This document shows positions 1-7,209 of a DNA stretch of 33,040 nt, piece after piece. This DNA is from Nitrosomonas sp. Lineage in GTDB: Bacteria > Pseudomonadota > Gammaproteobacteria > Burkholderiales > Nitrosomonadaceae. Location of the stretch: contig JAJFJH010000148.1 of the NCBI GenBank assembly GCA_021774155.1, forward strand, positions 1 to 33,040, given 5' to 3'. The notes beneath the pieces are model-generated. The model saw only the letters and a program-made list of their open reading frames with translations, was not told where the DNA came from and searched no databases. The first letter of the stretch is position 1. The number at the start of each line of letters is the position of its first letter. A program made the position numbers and the translations under genes.

Positions 1-396
1 GGCAATAAACTTCATATCGTTACAGCGTGATTATCACTAACATAAATTTACCTGCAGCAGAACTTTGGCCTTATACCGTGGCCGTGCAGATTGTGAAAAC
101 CTCATCAAGGAATTATAATGAACTTATTTCGTCAGAGGGTAATGAGGAGCGGCATTGTTTCTGATAAGGGCCATGCTCAACCCTTAAAACTCCCCGCTAT
201 AAATTCTTTGCCAAAGCGGCTTATATAACGAATGACGACCGAAAGAAATGATAAACTTGGCTGTTGCTACGCGACATTGTGAGTGGTTTGAAGGACTCTG
301 GGATAAGTCAAAATCATTCCTGATTATCCCTTAATGGCCTCCCATTCTCACGTATAATGTGTCTGTTAAAACACGTAAAAACAATAGATTAAATAT
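1..396. other. Gene-free stretch, left edge
   Basis: No reading frame here gives a protein I recognise, and stops are frequent in all frames. A short open stretch at about 50-170 is not similar to anything I know. The right end carries a TATAAT hexamer at 353-358, about 40 bases ahead of the decayed transposase start, which could be that gene's old -10 box; the matching -35 position (about 331-336) is poor. The region probably holds decayed DNA flanking the insertion-sequence relic. Confidence 0.4.
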
Positions 397-1268
397 ATGT
401 AAGAATAGGGTTCAATTTCAGAAAGGTCTCAGTTTATCGGGATTCATGGATAATTTTGGTACGGAAGCACAATGTGAGGTGGCTTTAGAAGCTGCCAAGT
501 GGCTCAATGGTTTTTTATGCGGCAAATGGTGACCACCATTTTTTTTCGTGCCTGACAAGAGGCCGCACAAAGCTACCGCTGACGAAGTGGTTTCTGGGCA
601 TGCATCTGATGACCCAAAGTAAAAATGGCATCTCGCAAATGGAGCTTGCTCGTCAGCTTGGCATTGGAATCAACGCAGCAGCGCTGATGTACCACAAGGT
701 AGCGCAAGTTATGTTGGAACGTGATAAAAGCAAGCCGCTTTCTGGAGATGTTGAGATGGAACGCCTATTGGGGAGGCAAATCATCTGACGGAAAAAGAGG
801 ACGTGGCGCTCCCAATAAAACACCTTTTCTAGCAGCCGTTCAAGGGTTGATGGCAAACCGGATCAGATAAAACTTTGCGTAATTAGGGGCTTTCGAGCGG
901 ATGAAATAAAGCAGTGGTCGAAGAAGAATCTGGAAGCAGGATCATCTGTTTTATCGGATGGATTATCGTGTTTCAGAGGTGTGAAAAAAGCCGGTTTTAA
1001 CCGTCACTTTTTGGTGGTTGGAAACAGTCGTGACGCAAACAAAACAGCTGCCTTTGATTGGGTTAACACCATCCTTAGAAATCTGAAAACGTCACTGGCT
1101 GGAACATTCCATAAACTTTCTGCGCATTACTTGCAGAGACATCTGGCAACGTTTCAATATCGCTTCAATCGATGCTACAGGCTAAAGGAAATGTTGCCAC
1201 GATTAGTGTGGATAGCCCTCCGTACCCCACCTATGCTGCGACGTCTCTTAATGTCAGCTGTATATTAG
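397..1268 (+). pseudogene. IS1595-family transposase relic (frameshifted)
   Basis: Degenerate transposase of the IS1595 (ISXO2-like) family. Several frames must be joined to read it. From about 413 one frame gives the N-terminal start QFQKGLSLSGFMDNFGTEAQ. Near 510-530 the reading moves to the frame that continues with KLPLTKWFLGMHLMTQ and the helix-turn-helix-like ELARQLGI. Near 783 it shifts again, giving DGKRGRGAPNKTPFLAAVQG, and near 846 it returns, giving the catalytic-core end LSDGLSCFRGV and the conserved WVNTILRNLKTSLAGTFH and YRFNR motifs. The zinc-ribbon segment after residue 35 appears largely deleted. The start itself seems broken: an ATG at 397 is followed at once by a stop unless one base is removed. 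The reading ends with TAG at 1266-1268. Family assignment rests on recalled motif order and is fairly secure. The element cannot encode an active transposase. I could not define its terminal inverted repeats. Confidence 0.8.
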
Positions 1269-1269
1269 G

Positions 1270-1434
1270 GGTAATCAAGATCAAATTTATACCATGGCCA
1301 TCAATGATTTTTTGACTTCTGGTAGAGAGCGTGGACCGGGCTATCTAAATGCAGACAATCCTGACTTTACAAGTATCAATCAGAGGGAAGCCTACGATAT
1401 TCGCCAACTGGTGATTGATGCATTAAAAAGATAA
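1270..1434 (+). pseudogene. C-terminal fragment of a 5'-nucleotidase/metallophosphatase-like protein
   Basis: An open frame entering from the transposase relic's right end gives IYTMAINDFLTSGRERG followed by a short helix-like tail ending in LVIDALKR and a TAA at 1432-1434. The Y-x-x-A-x-N-D-F-L-x-S-G pattern resembles the C-terminal substrate-binding domain of bifunctional 5'-nucleotidase/metallophosphatase proteins, where it lies close to the natural C-terminus. Nothing upstream encodes the rest of such a protein, so this is probably the tail of a gene cut when the insertion sequence landed or when flanking DNA was lost. The ATG at 1294 could in principle start a 46-residue peptide, but no ribosome binding site precedes it. 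The family call is tentative because only about 50 residues remain. Confidence 0.45.
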
Positions 1435-1498
1435 ACACCTTTCCCATCAATCTCAAGTTAAATCGAGAATTAATAGAATCACAATAACAAAGACAACC

Positions 1499-1708
1499 AT
1501 GAGCGTAAAAGACAGCAACGGAACCGAATTGAGTGATGGCGATTCAGTTCAGGTGATTAAAGATTTGAAGGTAAAAGGTACGTCATCCACTTTAAAAAGA
1601 AGCACAGTTTATAAAGGTATTCGATTGACGTCTAAAGATGAAGAAGTGGAATGCGGCAAGGGGAAATCAACTATTGTTCTGAAAACTTGCTTTCTTAAAA
1701 AAATTTAA
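1499..1708 (+). CDS. PhnA/YjdM-type C-terminal domain protein
   Basis: A 69-residue protein matching the C-terminal domain of the PhnA (YjdM) family: the pattern VKDSNGTELSDGDSV, then VIKDLKVKG, then I-R-L-T and GKSTIVLKTCFLKK is characteristic. E. coli YjdM is about 110 residues and adds an N-terminal zinc-ribbon; that part is absent here, but stand-alone C-terminal versions are common. Despite the historical phosphonate name, the biochemical role is not established. The frame is intact and lysine-rich at the end. It starts at ATG 1499 with no strong Shine-Dalgarno sequence. It sits between relics and the palindromic element downstream, with no phosphonate genes nearby, so context gives no function. 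Confidence 0.75.
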   Translation: MSVKDSNGTELSDGDSVQVIKDLKVKGTSSTLKRSTVYKGIRLTSKDEEVECGKGKSTIVLKTCFLKKI

Positions 1709-1711
1709 CTA

Positions 1712-1939
1712 ATTGCACCAGTTGCTGGAATTTAAACGCTGAACTGACCTGGATTGAGCGTGCTCGTGACCGGAGACGCAGTTCATTCTGCGGCGTAGAG
1801 AGCACGTGCGTTCAATTCAGATCAGAGCAAGTTTAAAACCAGCAAGTGAAGTCTTGGGTACAAACTGTACATTTACTCAATTTTCCAAAGGTCAATAACC
1901 ATAAGAGTTACAGACTGAAATTTAACGTACTGGTGCAAT
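1712..1939. repeat. MITE-like palindromic element with 11-bp terminal inverted repeats
   Basis: The sequence ATTGCACCAGT at 1712-1722 is repeated exactly in inverted orientation at 1929-1939. Directly inside the left end, 1722-1765 pairs imperfectly with 1800-1845 to make a long hairpin of about 44-46 bases per arm, with matched blocks TTGCTGG/CCAGCAA, TTTAAAC/GTTTAAA and TGCTC/GAGCA. The loop contains a further small hairpin, CGCAG-TTCATT-CTGCG (1777-1792). A TA dinucleotide is present on each side (1710-1711 and 1939-1940), as would fit TA-targeting elements, but this short match may be chance. No protein is encoded. It lies between the PhnA-like gene and the 3' end of gpsA. Non-autonomous transposable element is my inference; a structured RNA or bidirectional terminator is an alternative. 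Confidence 0.5.
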
Positions 1940-1952
1940 ATTCAGGCTAGTG

Positions 1953-2942
1953 TTAGAAATTTTCTGATGTGGGTTCACGGGCGAGTAATTGCTCGACAGC
2001 TTCTCTCGCGGAAATCTCTTCATTCAGTATGCGACAGACTGCTTGTATGATTGGCATTTCGATGTCTAAGGTTTGACTTAAGCGCTGAACTTCCTCAGCG
2101 GCATGAACGCCTTCCGCTACATGCCCCAGCTTTTCTAGAATCTCTGCTAACGACTGACCTTTTGCCAACATTAGGCCCACGCGTCGGTTACGTGATAAAT
2201 CACCGGTACAAGTCAGAATGAGATCGCCCACACCAGATAAGCCCATGAAGGTTTCCTTGCCACCACCCAATTTTATTCCCAACCGCATCATTTCCAACAA
2301 CCCACGGGTAATCAAGGCTGCGCGTGCATTATGACCAAACCCCATGCCGTCCGAAATACCCGCTGCAATGGTAATCACATTCTTAACCGCCCCGCCGATT
2401 TCAACACCCACCACATCGGTACTGGAATAAATACGCAGTAAATTACTATGTAATTTTGCTGAAACAGACTGGGCAAATGCTTCATCATGAGATGCCAACG
2501 TTAATGCCGTTGGCAGACCCTGGGCAACTTCCTGCGCAAAGCTAGGGCCAGACAACACACCATATGGCGCAATACCCGCATACTCTTCACCGACTATTTG
2601 ATGCGGTAATTTGGCGACCTTTGATTCAAACCCTTTACAGCCCCAAACAACAGGCACGGGCTTCCCGATTGCCACAATACTACGCATGGTCTCACGTAAA
2701 GCCGCTACAGGCACAACGATTAGCGCCAAATCGACGCCATCCAGCGCTGAATCTAGATCGGCAGTTAAGCTCAGTGATTCTGGTAGTGGAAAATCGGGGA
2801 GGAAACTTTTGTTTTCACGTAGAGACGTCAGCTCGGCAAGATGATCTGTAAATTTCGTCCACAAGGTCACTTGGTGACGTAAACACAAACTGATAGCCAG
2901 TGCAGTGCCCCAAGCACCCGCACCCAATATCGCTATTTTCAT
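1953..2942 (-). CDS. gpsA: NAD(P)+-dependent glycerol-3-phosphate dehydrogenase
   Basis: Cytoplasmic GpsA reduces dihydroxyacetone phosphate to sn-glycerol 3-phosphate, the backbone of phospholipids. The 329-residue protein has the usual family length. The N-terminal Rossmann fold shows GAGAWGTALA (residues 7-16). The middle has the SGPSFAQEV signature, and GGAVKNVITIAAG carries the lysine expected to be catalytic. The substrate-binding part shows GLSGVGDLILTCTGDLSRNRRVG. Its ATG overlaps the stop of the upstream SH3-domain gene by four bases (ATGA), implying translational coupling. It is the last gene of the secB/grxC group; this order is common in Betaproteobacteria. The palindromic element begins only 14 bases past its stop codon and may affect transcription termination. 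Confidence 0.96.
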   Translation of the reverse strand: MKIAILGAGAWGTALAISLCLRHQVTLWTKFTDHLAELTSLRENKSFLPDFPLPESLSLTADLDSALDGVDLALIVVPVAALRETMRSIVAIGKPVPVVWGCKGFESKVAKLPHQIVGEEYAGIAPYGVLSGPSFAQEVAQGLPTALTLASHDEAFAQSVSAKLHSNLLRIYSSTDVVGVEIGGAVKNVITIAAGISDGMGFGHNARAALITRGLLEMMRLGIKLGGGKETFMGLSGVGDLILTCTGDLSRNRRVGLMLAKGQSLAEILEKLGHVAEGVHAAEEVQRLSQTLDIEMPIIQAVCRILNEEISAREAVEQLLAREPTSENF

Positions 2943-3421
2943 GAACCCCAGACCTGGGTAACGCTTATATATCCTGTTTGACCATCACGATGGCGTACTT
3001 TCACCCAACCGGTATCCGTTGTTTCAATCCATTCTAAAACAACTTGTTCTTGAGCTTGGAACACACGTGTAGCGTTTTTATTGGCATCTTGATAGACATC
3101 AGCCAACGGCGCTGTCACGATGACATAACGCTGTTTACTTAGAGACCTCTTTTCCACCCATGCCATACTGCCACTATGGTCAAGAATTTTTACCCAAGAC
3201 GTTGTATTGACGACAGCTTCAACCGGAAAATGGCGACTGACCACATATACCTTCTCAGCTTTAAGCGATGGCGCATCATATAGAATAACTGCATCATCTG
3301 ATATTGAAAGAAATTCTATTCCTGCCGTTGCACGTCCATAATACATAGACAATACAATCAACAGTAAAATCATCATTAAGTGCCGCTTACCAACAACGCT
3401 CAGAAACATCATATCTCTCAT
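2939..3421 (-). CDS. Exported SH3-domain protein
   Basis: A 160-residue protein with an N-terminal hydrophobic segment at about residues 14-30 (LMMILLLIVLSMYYG), probably a signal peptide ending near ATAG. Two bacterial SH3-like repeats follow: residues 40-95 with D-A-P-S ... V-K-I-L-D-H-S-G-S-M-A-W-V, and residues 100-157 ending W-V-K-V-R-H-R-D-G-Q-T-G-Y-I-S. Such domains often bind peptidoglycan or cell-wall peptides, so periplasmic envelope function is likely but unproven. The annotated ATG at 3421 lacks a clear Shine-Dalgarno; the ATG pair at 3412/3409, preceded by GAGAG, is a good alternative start. It lies between secB and gpsA and overlaps gpsA by four bases. Confidence 0.75.
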   Translation of the reverse strand: MRDMMFLSVVGKRHLMMILLLIVLSMYYGRATAGIEFLSISDDAVILYDAPSLKAEKVYVVSRHFPVEAVVNTTSWVKILDHSGSMAWVEKRSLSKQRYVIVTAPLADVYQDANKNATRVFQAQEQVVLEWIETTDTGWVKVRHRDGQTGYISVTQVWGS

Positions 3422-3442
3422 TTACCAGTCAGTTTTTATAGG

Positions 3443-3898
3443 TTAATTAGCCTTTTCAGCAGAATTCCCTTTAGCCTTCTGTTTATTCTGATGATAGATT
3501 GCTTCAAAATTCACAGGATTCAGGATAATGGAGGGAAAGCCTGCACGGGTCACGATGTCTGATACAGTTTCGCGTAAATAAGGAAACAAAATATTTGGAC
3601 ATGTAATACCTAATACAGGCTCAATCTCAGCTTCAGGTATATTACGGACTTGAAAAATACCTGCTTGTTGAACTTCCACCAGGAACATGACTTTTTCTTT
3701 CGCCTTGGCCGTAATCGTTGATGTCAACCAAACTTCATACATACCCTCGTCTATCACAGAATGCTTATTACTCAGCTGCAAGTTGACTTCTGGTTGCTCG
3801 CGTTCAAGAAAAATACGTGGGGCATGGGGTATTTCTAGTGACAAATCCTTAACATGAATTTTTTCGATAGAAAAAACGGGGTGTTCCTTCTCAGCCAT
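3443..3898 (-). CDS. secB: Protein-export chaperone SecB
   Basis: SecB is a tetrameric cytoplasmic chaperone that keeps preproteins unfolded and hands them to SecA. At 151 residues the length is typical. Family hallmarks are visible: FSIEKIHVKDLSLEIPHAP near the N-terminus (residues 9-27), the EVNLQL strand, GIFQV (about 78-82), and CPNILFPYLRETVSDIVTRAGFP (about 98-121), followed by LNPVNFEAIY. The C-terminal tail is lysine-rich. It lies 56 bases downstream of grxC in the same orientation, the conserved pairing for this region. Confidence 0.97.
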   Translation of the reverse strand: MAEKEHPVFSIEKIHVKDLSLEIPHAPRIFLEREQPEVNLQLSNKHSVIDEGMYEVWLTSTITAKAKEKVMFLVEVQQAGIFQVRNIPEAEIEPVLGITCPNILFPYLRETVSDIVTRAGFPSIILNPVNFEAIYHQNKQKAKGNSAEKAN

Positions 3899-3954
3899 AT
3901 GGTTTAGTCCACTTTATATTAAATAGTTAAATTCTAAATGTAGTAACGATAAAA

Positions 3955-4212
3955 CTAGCTTGCTAATAACGACGCTAATTCGCCTTTACGATCAAGCAAC
4001 GCCAAGTCGTCATAGCCGCCAACATGCGTTTCCCCAATATATATTTGAGGAACAGTACGACGACCTGTTTTTTTCATCATTTCTTCACGCTGTTCTGGCT
4101 CCAAGTCAATACGAATCTTTTCGATTTCTGCAACACCTTTTGAAGTCAACAGACTTTCCGCCCTCAAACAGTAGGGACAAGAACCCGTGGCATACATAAT
4201 CACTTTAGACAT
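3955..4212 (-). CDS. grxC: Glutaredoxin 3
   Basis: An 85-residue dithiol glutaredoxin that reduces disulfides using glutathione. The active site is C12-P-Y-C15 after a beta strand (KVIMYATGS). Residues TVPQIYIG supply the cis-proline, and GGYDDL the glutathione-binding GG-D motif. The length is standard for GrxC. It begins 9 bases after the rhodanese-like gene's stop with a good AAGGACAAGG ribosome site, so the two genes are almost certainly co-transcribed with secB and gpsA. Confidence 0.96.
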   Translation of the reverse strand: MSKVIMYATGSCPYCLRAESLLTSKGVAEIEKIRIDLEPEQREEMMKKTGRRTVPQIYIGETHVGGYDDLALLDRKGELASLLAS

Positions 4213-4221
4213 ACCTTGTCC

Positions 4222-4653
4222 TTATCGCTTAACAATCGGCAAATTTGCACGACGCCAAGTATCAATGCCGCCCATAAGGGCGTACACCTGAAATCCATTC
4301 TTAAATAACACCTTGGCTGCGTGCCCAGATCGAACACCACTTTGATAAATAACCACAACGGGGCGCTCCTTGAATTTCTCCAGCTCGTGCCAACGCGTTT
4401 CCATTTTTTCGGTAGGAATGTGCATTGAATTAGGCAAATGACCTTCAGCGTACTCGCTGTCATCACGGACATCCACTACCAAGGCATCCTTATAGTTAAT
4501 GAGCTGTATCGCTACCATAGTGTCTATTTCCTTGACGCCTTTGCGCGATATCATTGGCCACACCAACATCAACGCGCTAATGGTAGCAGCTACAACAAAT
4601 AATAAATTTTCCGGCCTTAAAAGAAAATTTTCCTGTAAAATTGTGGGTTCCAT
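4222..4653 (-). CDS. Membrane-anchored rhodanese-like protein lacking the catalytic cysteine
   Basis: A 143-residue protein with one transmembrane segment (about residues 17-34) and a single rhodanese domain (about 43-140) showing VVDVRDDSEYAEGHLPNSMHIP and GGIDTWRRANLP. Family members at this position before grxC-secB normally carry a catalytic cysteine just before the loop Q-S-G-V-R-S. Here the codon is TAT (Tyr), giving VVVIYQSGVRSG, and the whole protein contains no cysteine. Sulfur transfer by the usual persulfide mechanism is therefore not possible. The frame is intact and the rest is well conserved, so it may have a binding or structural role, or the change is a recent G-to-A transition. 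It is the first gene of the minus-strand group; no clear Shine-Dalgarno precedes the ATG. Confidence 0.85.
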   Translation of the reverse strand: MEPTILQENFLLRPENLLFVVAATISALMLVWPMISRKGVKEIDTMVAIQLINYKDALVVDVRDDSEYAEGHLPNSMHIPTEKMETRWHELEKFKERPVVVIYQSGVRSGHAAKVLFKNGFQVYALMGGIDTWRRANLPIVKR

Positions 4654-5014
4654 ACGTTTTTATTCACTTCTTTCCGATTGATTTAATCTGAGATCGAAAC
4701 ATTTCCGGGGCACTCCCGTTCTGTCGACCAAGCTGCGGAATAATAACACTGTAGACGAAAATAGACACGCTTGGTCTGCAATATAATACAAATTTATCAG
4801 CCTATTTATTTTGACAAAAGTACAGAAGACACGTAATTACGGTGACCAAAAAATATTTAGGTCATATCATATAATAAAATATGTGTATTTTTTACCACAT
4901 CATAGTCCCAATAATTCTCTAGAGGCAGCGACCTTCATCAAAATATAATAAAATATTGGGCTGTAGATCAAACCACTTATTTTTAAAAAAACAATCCTTT
5001 TTATAAAGGCAAAC
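4654..5014. promoter_or_regulatory. Divergent intergenic region, rhodanese/secB group versus gpmA
   Basis: 361 AT-rich bases with no convincing gene; open frames crossing it are shadows extending into gpmA. It must contain promoters for both directions. A perfect TTGACA lies at 4811-4816 on the plus strand, with TAATTA at 17 bases' spacing (4834-4839) as a weak -10; TATAAT hexamers at 4870-4875 and 4944-4949 lack good -35 partners. An 8-bp perfect inverted repeat, GACCAAGC (4726-4733) and GCTTGGTC (4769-4776), could be an operator or chance. The AAAGG at about 5004-5008 is the gpmA ribosome site. Confidence 0.4.
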
Positions 5015-5764
5015 ATGAAAAAACTTGTTCTCCTACGACATGGAGAAAGCACCTGGAATAAAGAAAACAGATTCACTGGATGGACAGACGTAGATCTAAC
5101 AGCCAAAGGTTTAGAGGAGGCCAAAACAGCAGGCCGGCTATTAAAAGAAAATGGCTTCATTTTCGATATCGCGCACACTTCCGTACTGAAGCGCGCCATT
5201 CGCACATTGTGGATCACACTGGATGAAATGGATCAGATGTGGATTCCTGTCAACTTAACGTGGCGTCTAAATGAACGCCACTATGGCTCACTACAAGGTT
5301 TAAATAAAGCTGAGACAGCTATTAAATTTAGCGAAGAACAGGTGCTCATCTGGCGACGCAGCTATGATATTAGACCGCCTGCCCTTACCCGAGACGACGA
5401 CCGCTACCCTGGCTTTGATTTACGTTATCAAAATCTTAAGCGTGAAGACATTCCATTAACCGAATGCCTGAAAGACACAGTTGATAGATTCCTTCCTTAC
5501 TGGAACAAAACCATTGCACCCCAGATTCAATCAGGACGACGCGTTATTATTGCCGCACATGGCAATTCATTACGTGCGCTAGTCAAATACCTGGACAACG
5601 TTTCTGGCAAAGACATTTTAAATGTCAATATTCCAACGGGCGTCCCATTAATCTACGAACTTGATGATGACCTAAAACCCATGCGAAATTATTATCTTGG
5701 CGACCAAGCAGCAATTGAGCAGGCAACACAAGTGGTAGCAAATCAGGGCAAAGCAAAAGCATAA
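5015..5764 (+). CDS. gpmA: 2,3-bisphosphoglycerate-dependent phosphoglycerate mutase
   Basis: Interconverts 3- and 2-phosphoglycerate in glycolysis and gluconeogenesis. The 249-residue length matches the dPGM family. The phosphoacceptor histidine lies in LVLLRHGES (His9), followed by [20 protein letters not shown] carries the catalytic glutamate region, and [14 protein letters not shown] the second active-site histidine. [15 protein letters not shown] near the end is also conserved. The ATG at 5015 is preceded by AAAGG. It opens the plus-strand group with envC and ctpA, an arrangement long noted in Proteobacteria with no known metabolic reason. Confidence 0.97.
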   Translation: MKKLVLLRHGESTWNKENRFTGWTDVDLTAKGLEEAKTAGRLLKENGFIFDIAHTSVLKRAIRTLWITLDEMDQMWIPVNLTWRLNERHYGSLQGLNKAETAIKFSEEQVLIWRRSYDIRPPALTRDDDRYPGFDLRYQNLKREDIPLTECLKDTVDRFLPYWNKTIAPQIQSGRRVIIAAHGNSLRALVKYLDNVSGKDILNVNIPTGVPLIYELDDDLKPMRNYYLGDQAAIEQATQVVANQGKAKA

Positions 5765-5825
5765 CACTTCACTTGAGACATTTATCATCACTGATGAATA
5801 ATATTTTCTCTTGATTAATCGCGCG

Positions 5826-7031
5826 ATGAAACCAACTACGTATCGTCACGTAAGTTGTCTTGCGTTAACGCTGCTCCTTATACTGGCAGCACAAACGCTG
5901 GCATACCCAATTTATGCTGCACAAGGAAACAACGACAAAGCCGAGCTTGATCAATTACGTAGCCATATTCAAGCGCTCCAAGATGACTTAACCAGCAAAG
6001 AGGCGGCTAAAACAGAAGCCGCTGACACACTAAGAGAATCAGAAAGTGCGATCAGTCACACTAATCGCAGACTCGCTAATCTAATACGTAAGAAACAAGA
6101 GGCAAACACCAGCTTGAATCAATTGAAAGCGCGATCCAAACAAATTAAAATCAATATTGAGGAAGCGCGACAACAGTTGGGCAGCTTACTTTATCAACAA
6201 TATTTGAATGGCTCTAAGGATTATTTACAGCCAATACTCAATCAGCAAAACCCTAACCAAATTGCCCGAGATCTGTATTATTTCAAACAACTTACCCGCG
6301 CGCGATCAGAAAGTATCGATGACCTGCGCACTCATCTTGACGAGCTTGAGATTCTCACTCAGATCAGCCAAAAGAAACGCCAAGAAATCGCAGCGAATCA
6401 AGCCGAGCAAACCAAACAACAAAATTGGCTTGAACAAGAAAAAACGAAGCGCAGGGATCTGCTCTCACAAATCTCTGTCCAAATTGCAGTACAACGCAAT
6501 GAAATTGAAAAACTAAAGCGTGACGAGGAGCGACTGACCACTTTAGCCAAGAAAATTGATAAACTGGTTGCCGAAAAAAACATTCCGCTTCTATATAATC
6601 ATCGCCTACCCGACGCTTCTAAAGATGGGCACCCGTTTACATCACTTAAAGGCCATCTAAATTTACCTGCACGCGGGGAACTTGTTAGCCGTTTTGGTAG
6701 TCCACGTTCGGGTAACAACATCACATGGAAAGGACTATTCATTCGTTCAGAAAATGGCAGTGATGTAAAAGCTATCGCTGGTGGACAAATTGTTTTTGCA
6801 GACTGGCTAAGAGGCTTTGGAAATTTAACTATCATTGACCATGGCAACAGCTACATGAGCCTTTATGGCAACAATGAGACGTTATATAAGCAAGTAGGCG
6901 ACATTATTCGCGGTGGTGACACCATTGCAACTGTTGGAAATAGCGGCGGAAACTTAGATTCCGGTTTATACTTTGAACTACGCCACAAGGGTAAACCCTT
7001 TGACCCTTTAACTTGGACAAGAATAGAGTAG
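5826..7031 (+). CDS. envC: EnvC-like murein hydrolase activator (degenerate LytM)
   Basis: Predicted periplasmic activator of the cell-separation amidases at the division site. The start chosen is ATG 5826 (401 residues), which gives a clean signal peptide (MKPTTYRH then a hydrophobic core ending near YAAQ); an in-frame TTG at 5811 adds five residues and neither has a good ribosome site. Residues about 35-255 form a long charged coiled coil, and the last 120 residues are a LytM/M23 fold. The zinc ligands are missing: the first motif reads W-K-G-L-F-I instead of H-x-G-x-D, and the last reads L-Y-F-E-L-R instead of H-x-H-F-E. This matches E. coli EnvC, which activates amidases and does not cut peptidoglycan. 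It lies 61 bases after gpmA and before ctpA. Confidence 0.88.
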   Translation: MKPTTYRHVSCLALTLLLILAAQTLAYPIYAAQGNNDKAELDQLRSHIQALQDDLTSKEAAKTEAADTLRESESAISHTNRRLANLIRKKQEANTSLNQLKARSKQIKINIEEARQQLGSLLYQQYLNGSKDYLQPILNQQNPNQIARDLYYFKQLTRARSESIDDLRTHLDELEILTQISQKKRQEIAANQAEQTKQQNWLEQEKTKRRDLLSQISVQIAVQRNEIEKLKRDEERLTTLAKKIDKLVAEKNIPLLYNHRLPDASKDGHPFTSLKGHLNLPARGELVSRFGSPRSGNNITWKGLFIRSENGSDVKAIAGGQIVFADWLRGFGNLTIIDHGNSYMSLYGNNETLYKQVGDIIRGGDTIATVGNSGGNLDSGLYFELRHKGKPFDPLTWTRIE

Positions 7032-7209
7032 CTCTATGTAATTACTCAGGACACTACTGCTTTTTGGCACAACAATACCAAAGTTTCAAATTACTACTGT
7101 AAACTACTACGCTTAGCGATCTTATTTACCGTTAACCAGTGACAGTCTGAATGGCCATCAGTGTAAAACTAATAATTAACCATATCGATATATATACAGG
7201 AATTGCATA

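Noticed and set aside
4900-5217. A 105-codon minus-strand frame overlapping the gpmA start.
   Set aside because: Half of it is antisense to a conserved part of gpmA, composition is unlike a protein of this genome, and no ribosome site is seen.
5765-5825. A small TCATC-ACT-GATGA hairpin between gpmA and envC as a terminator.
   Set aside because: The stem is short and AT-rich, the following T-run is interrupted, and co-transcription of gpmA and envC is plausible.
5826-7031. EnvC considered as an active M23 peptidase.
   Set aside because: Both zinc-ligand motifs are replaced, as in known EnvC, so an activator role fits better than catalysis.
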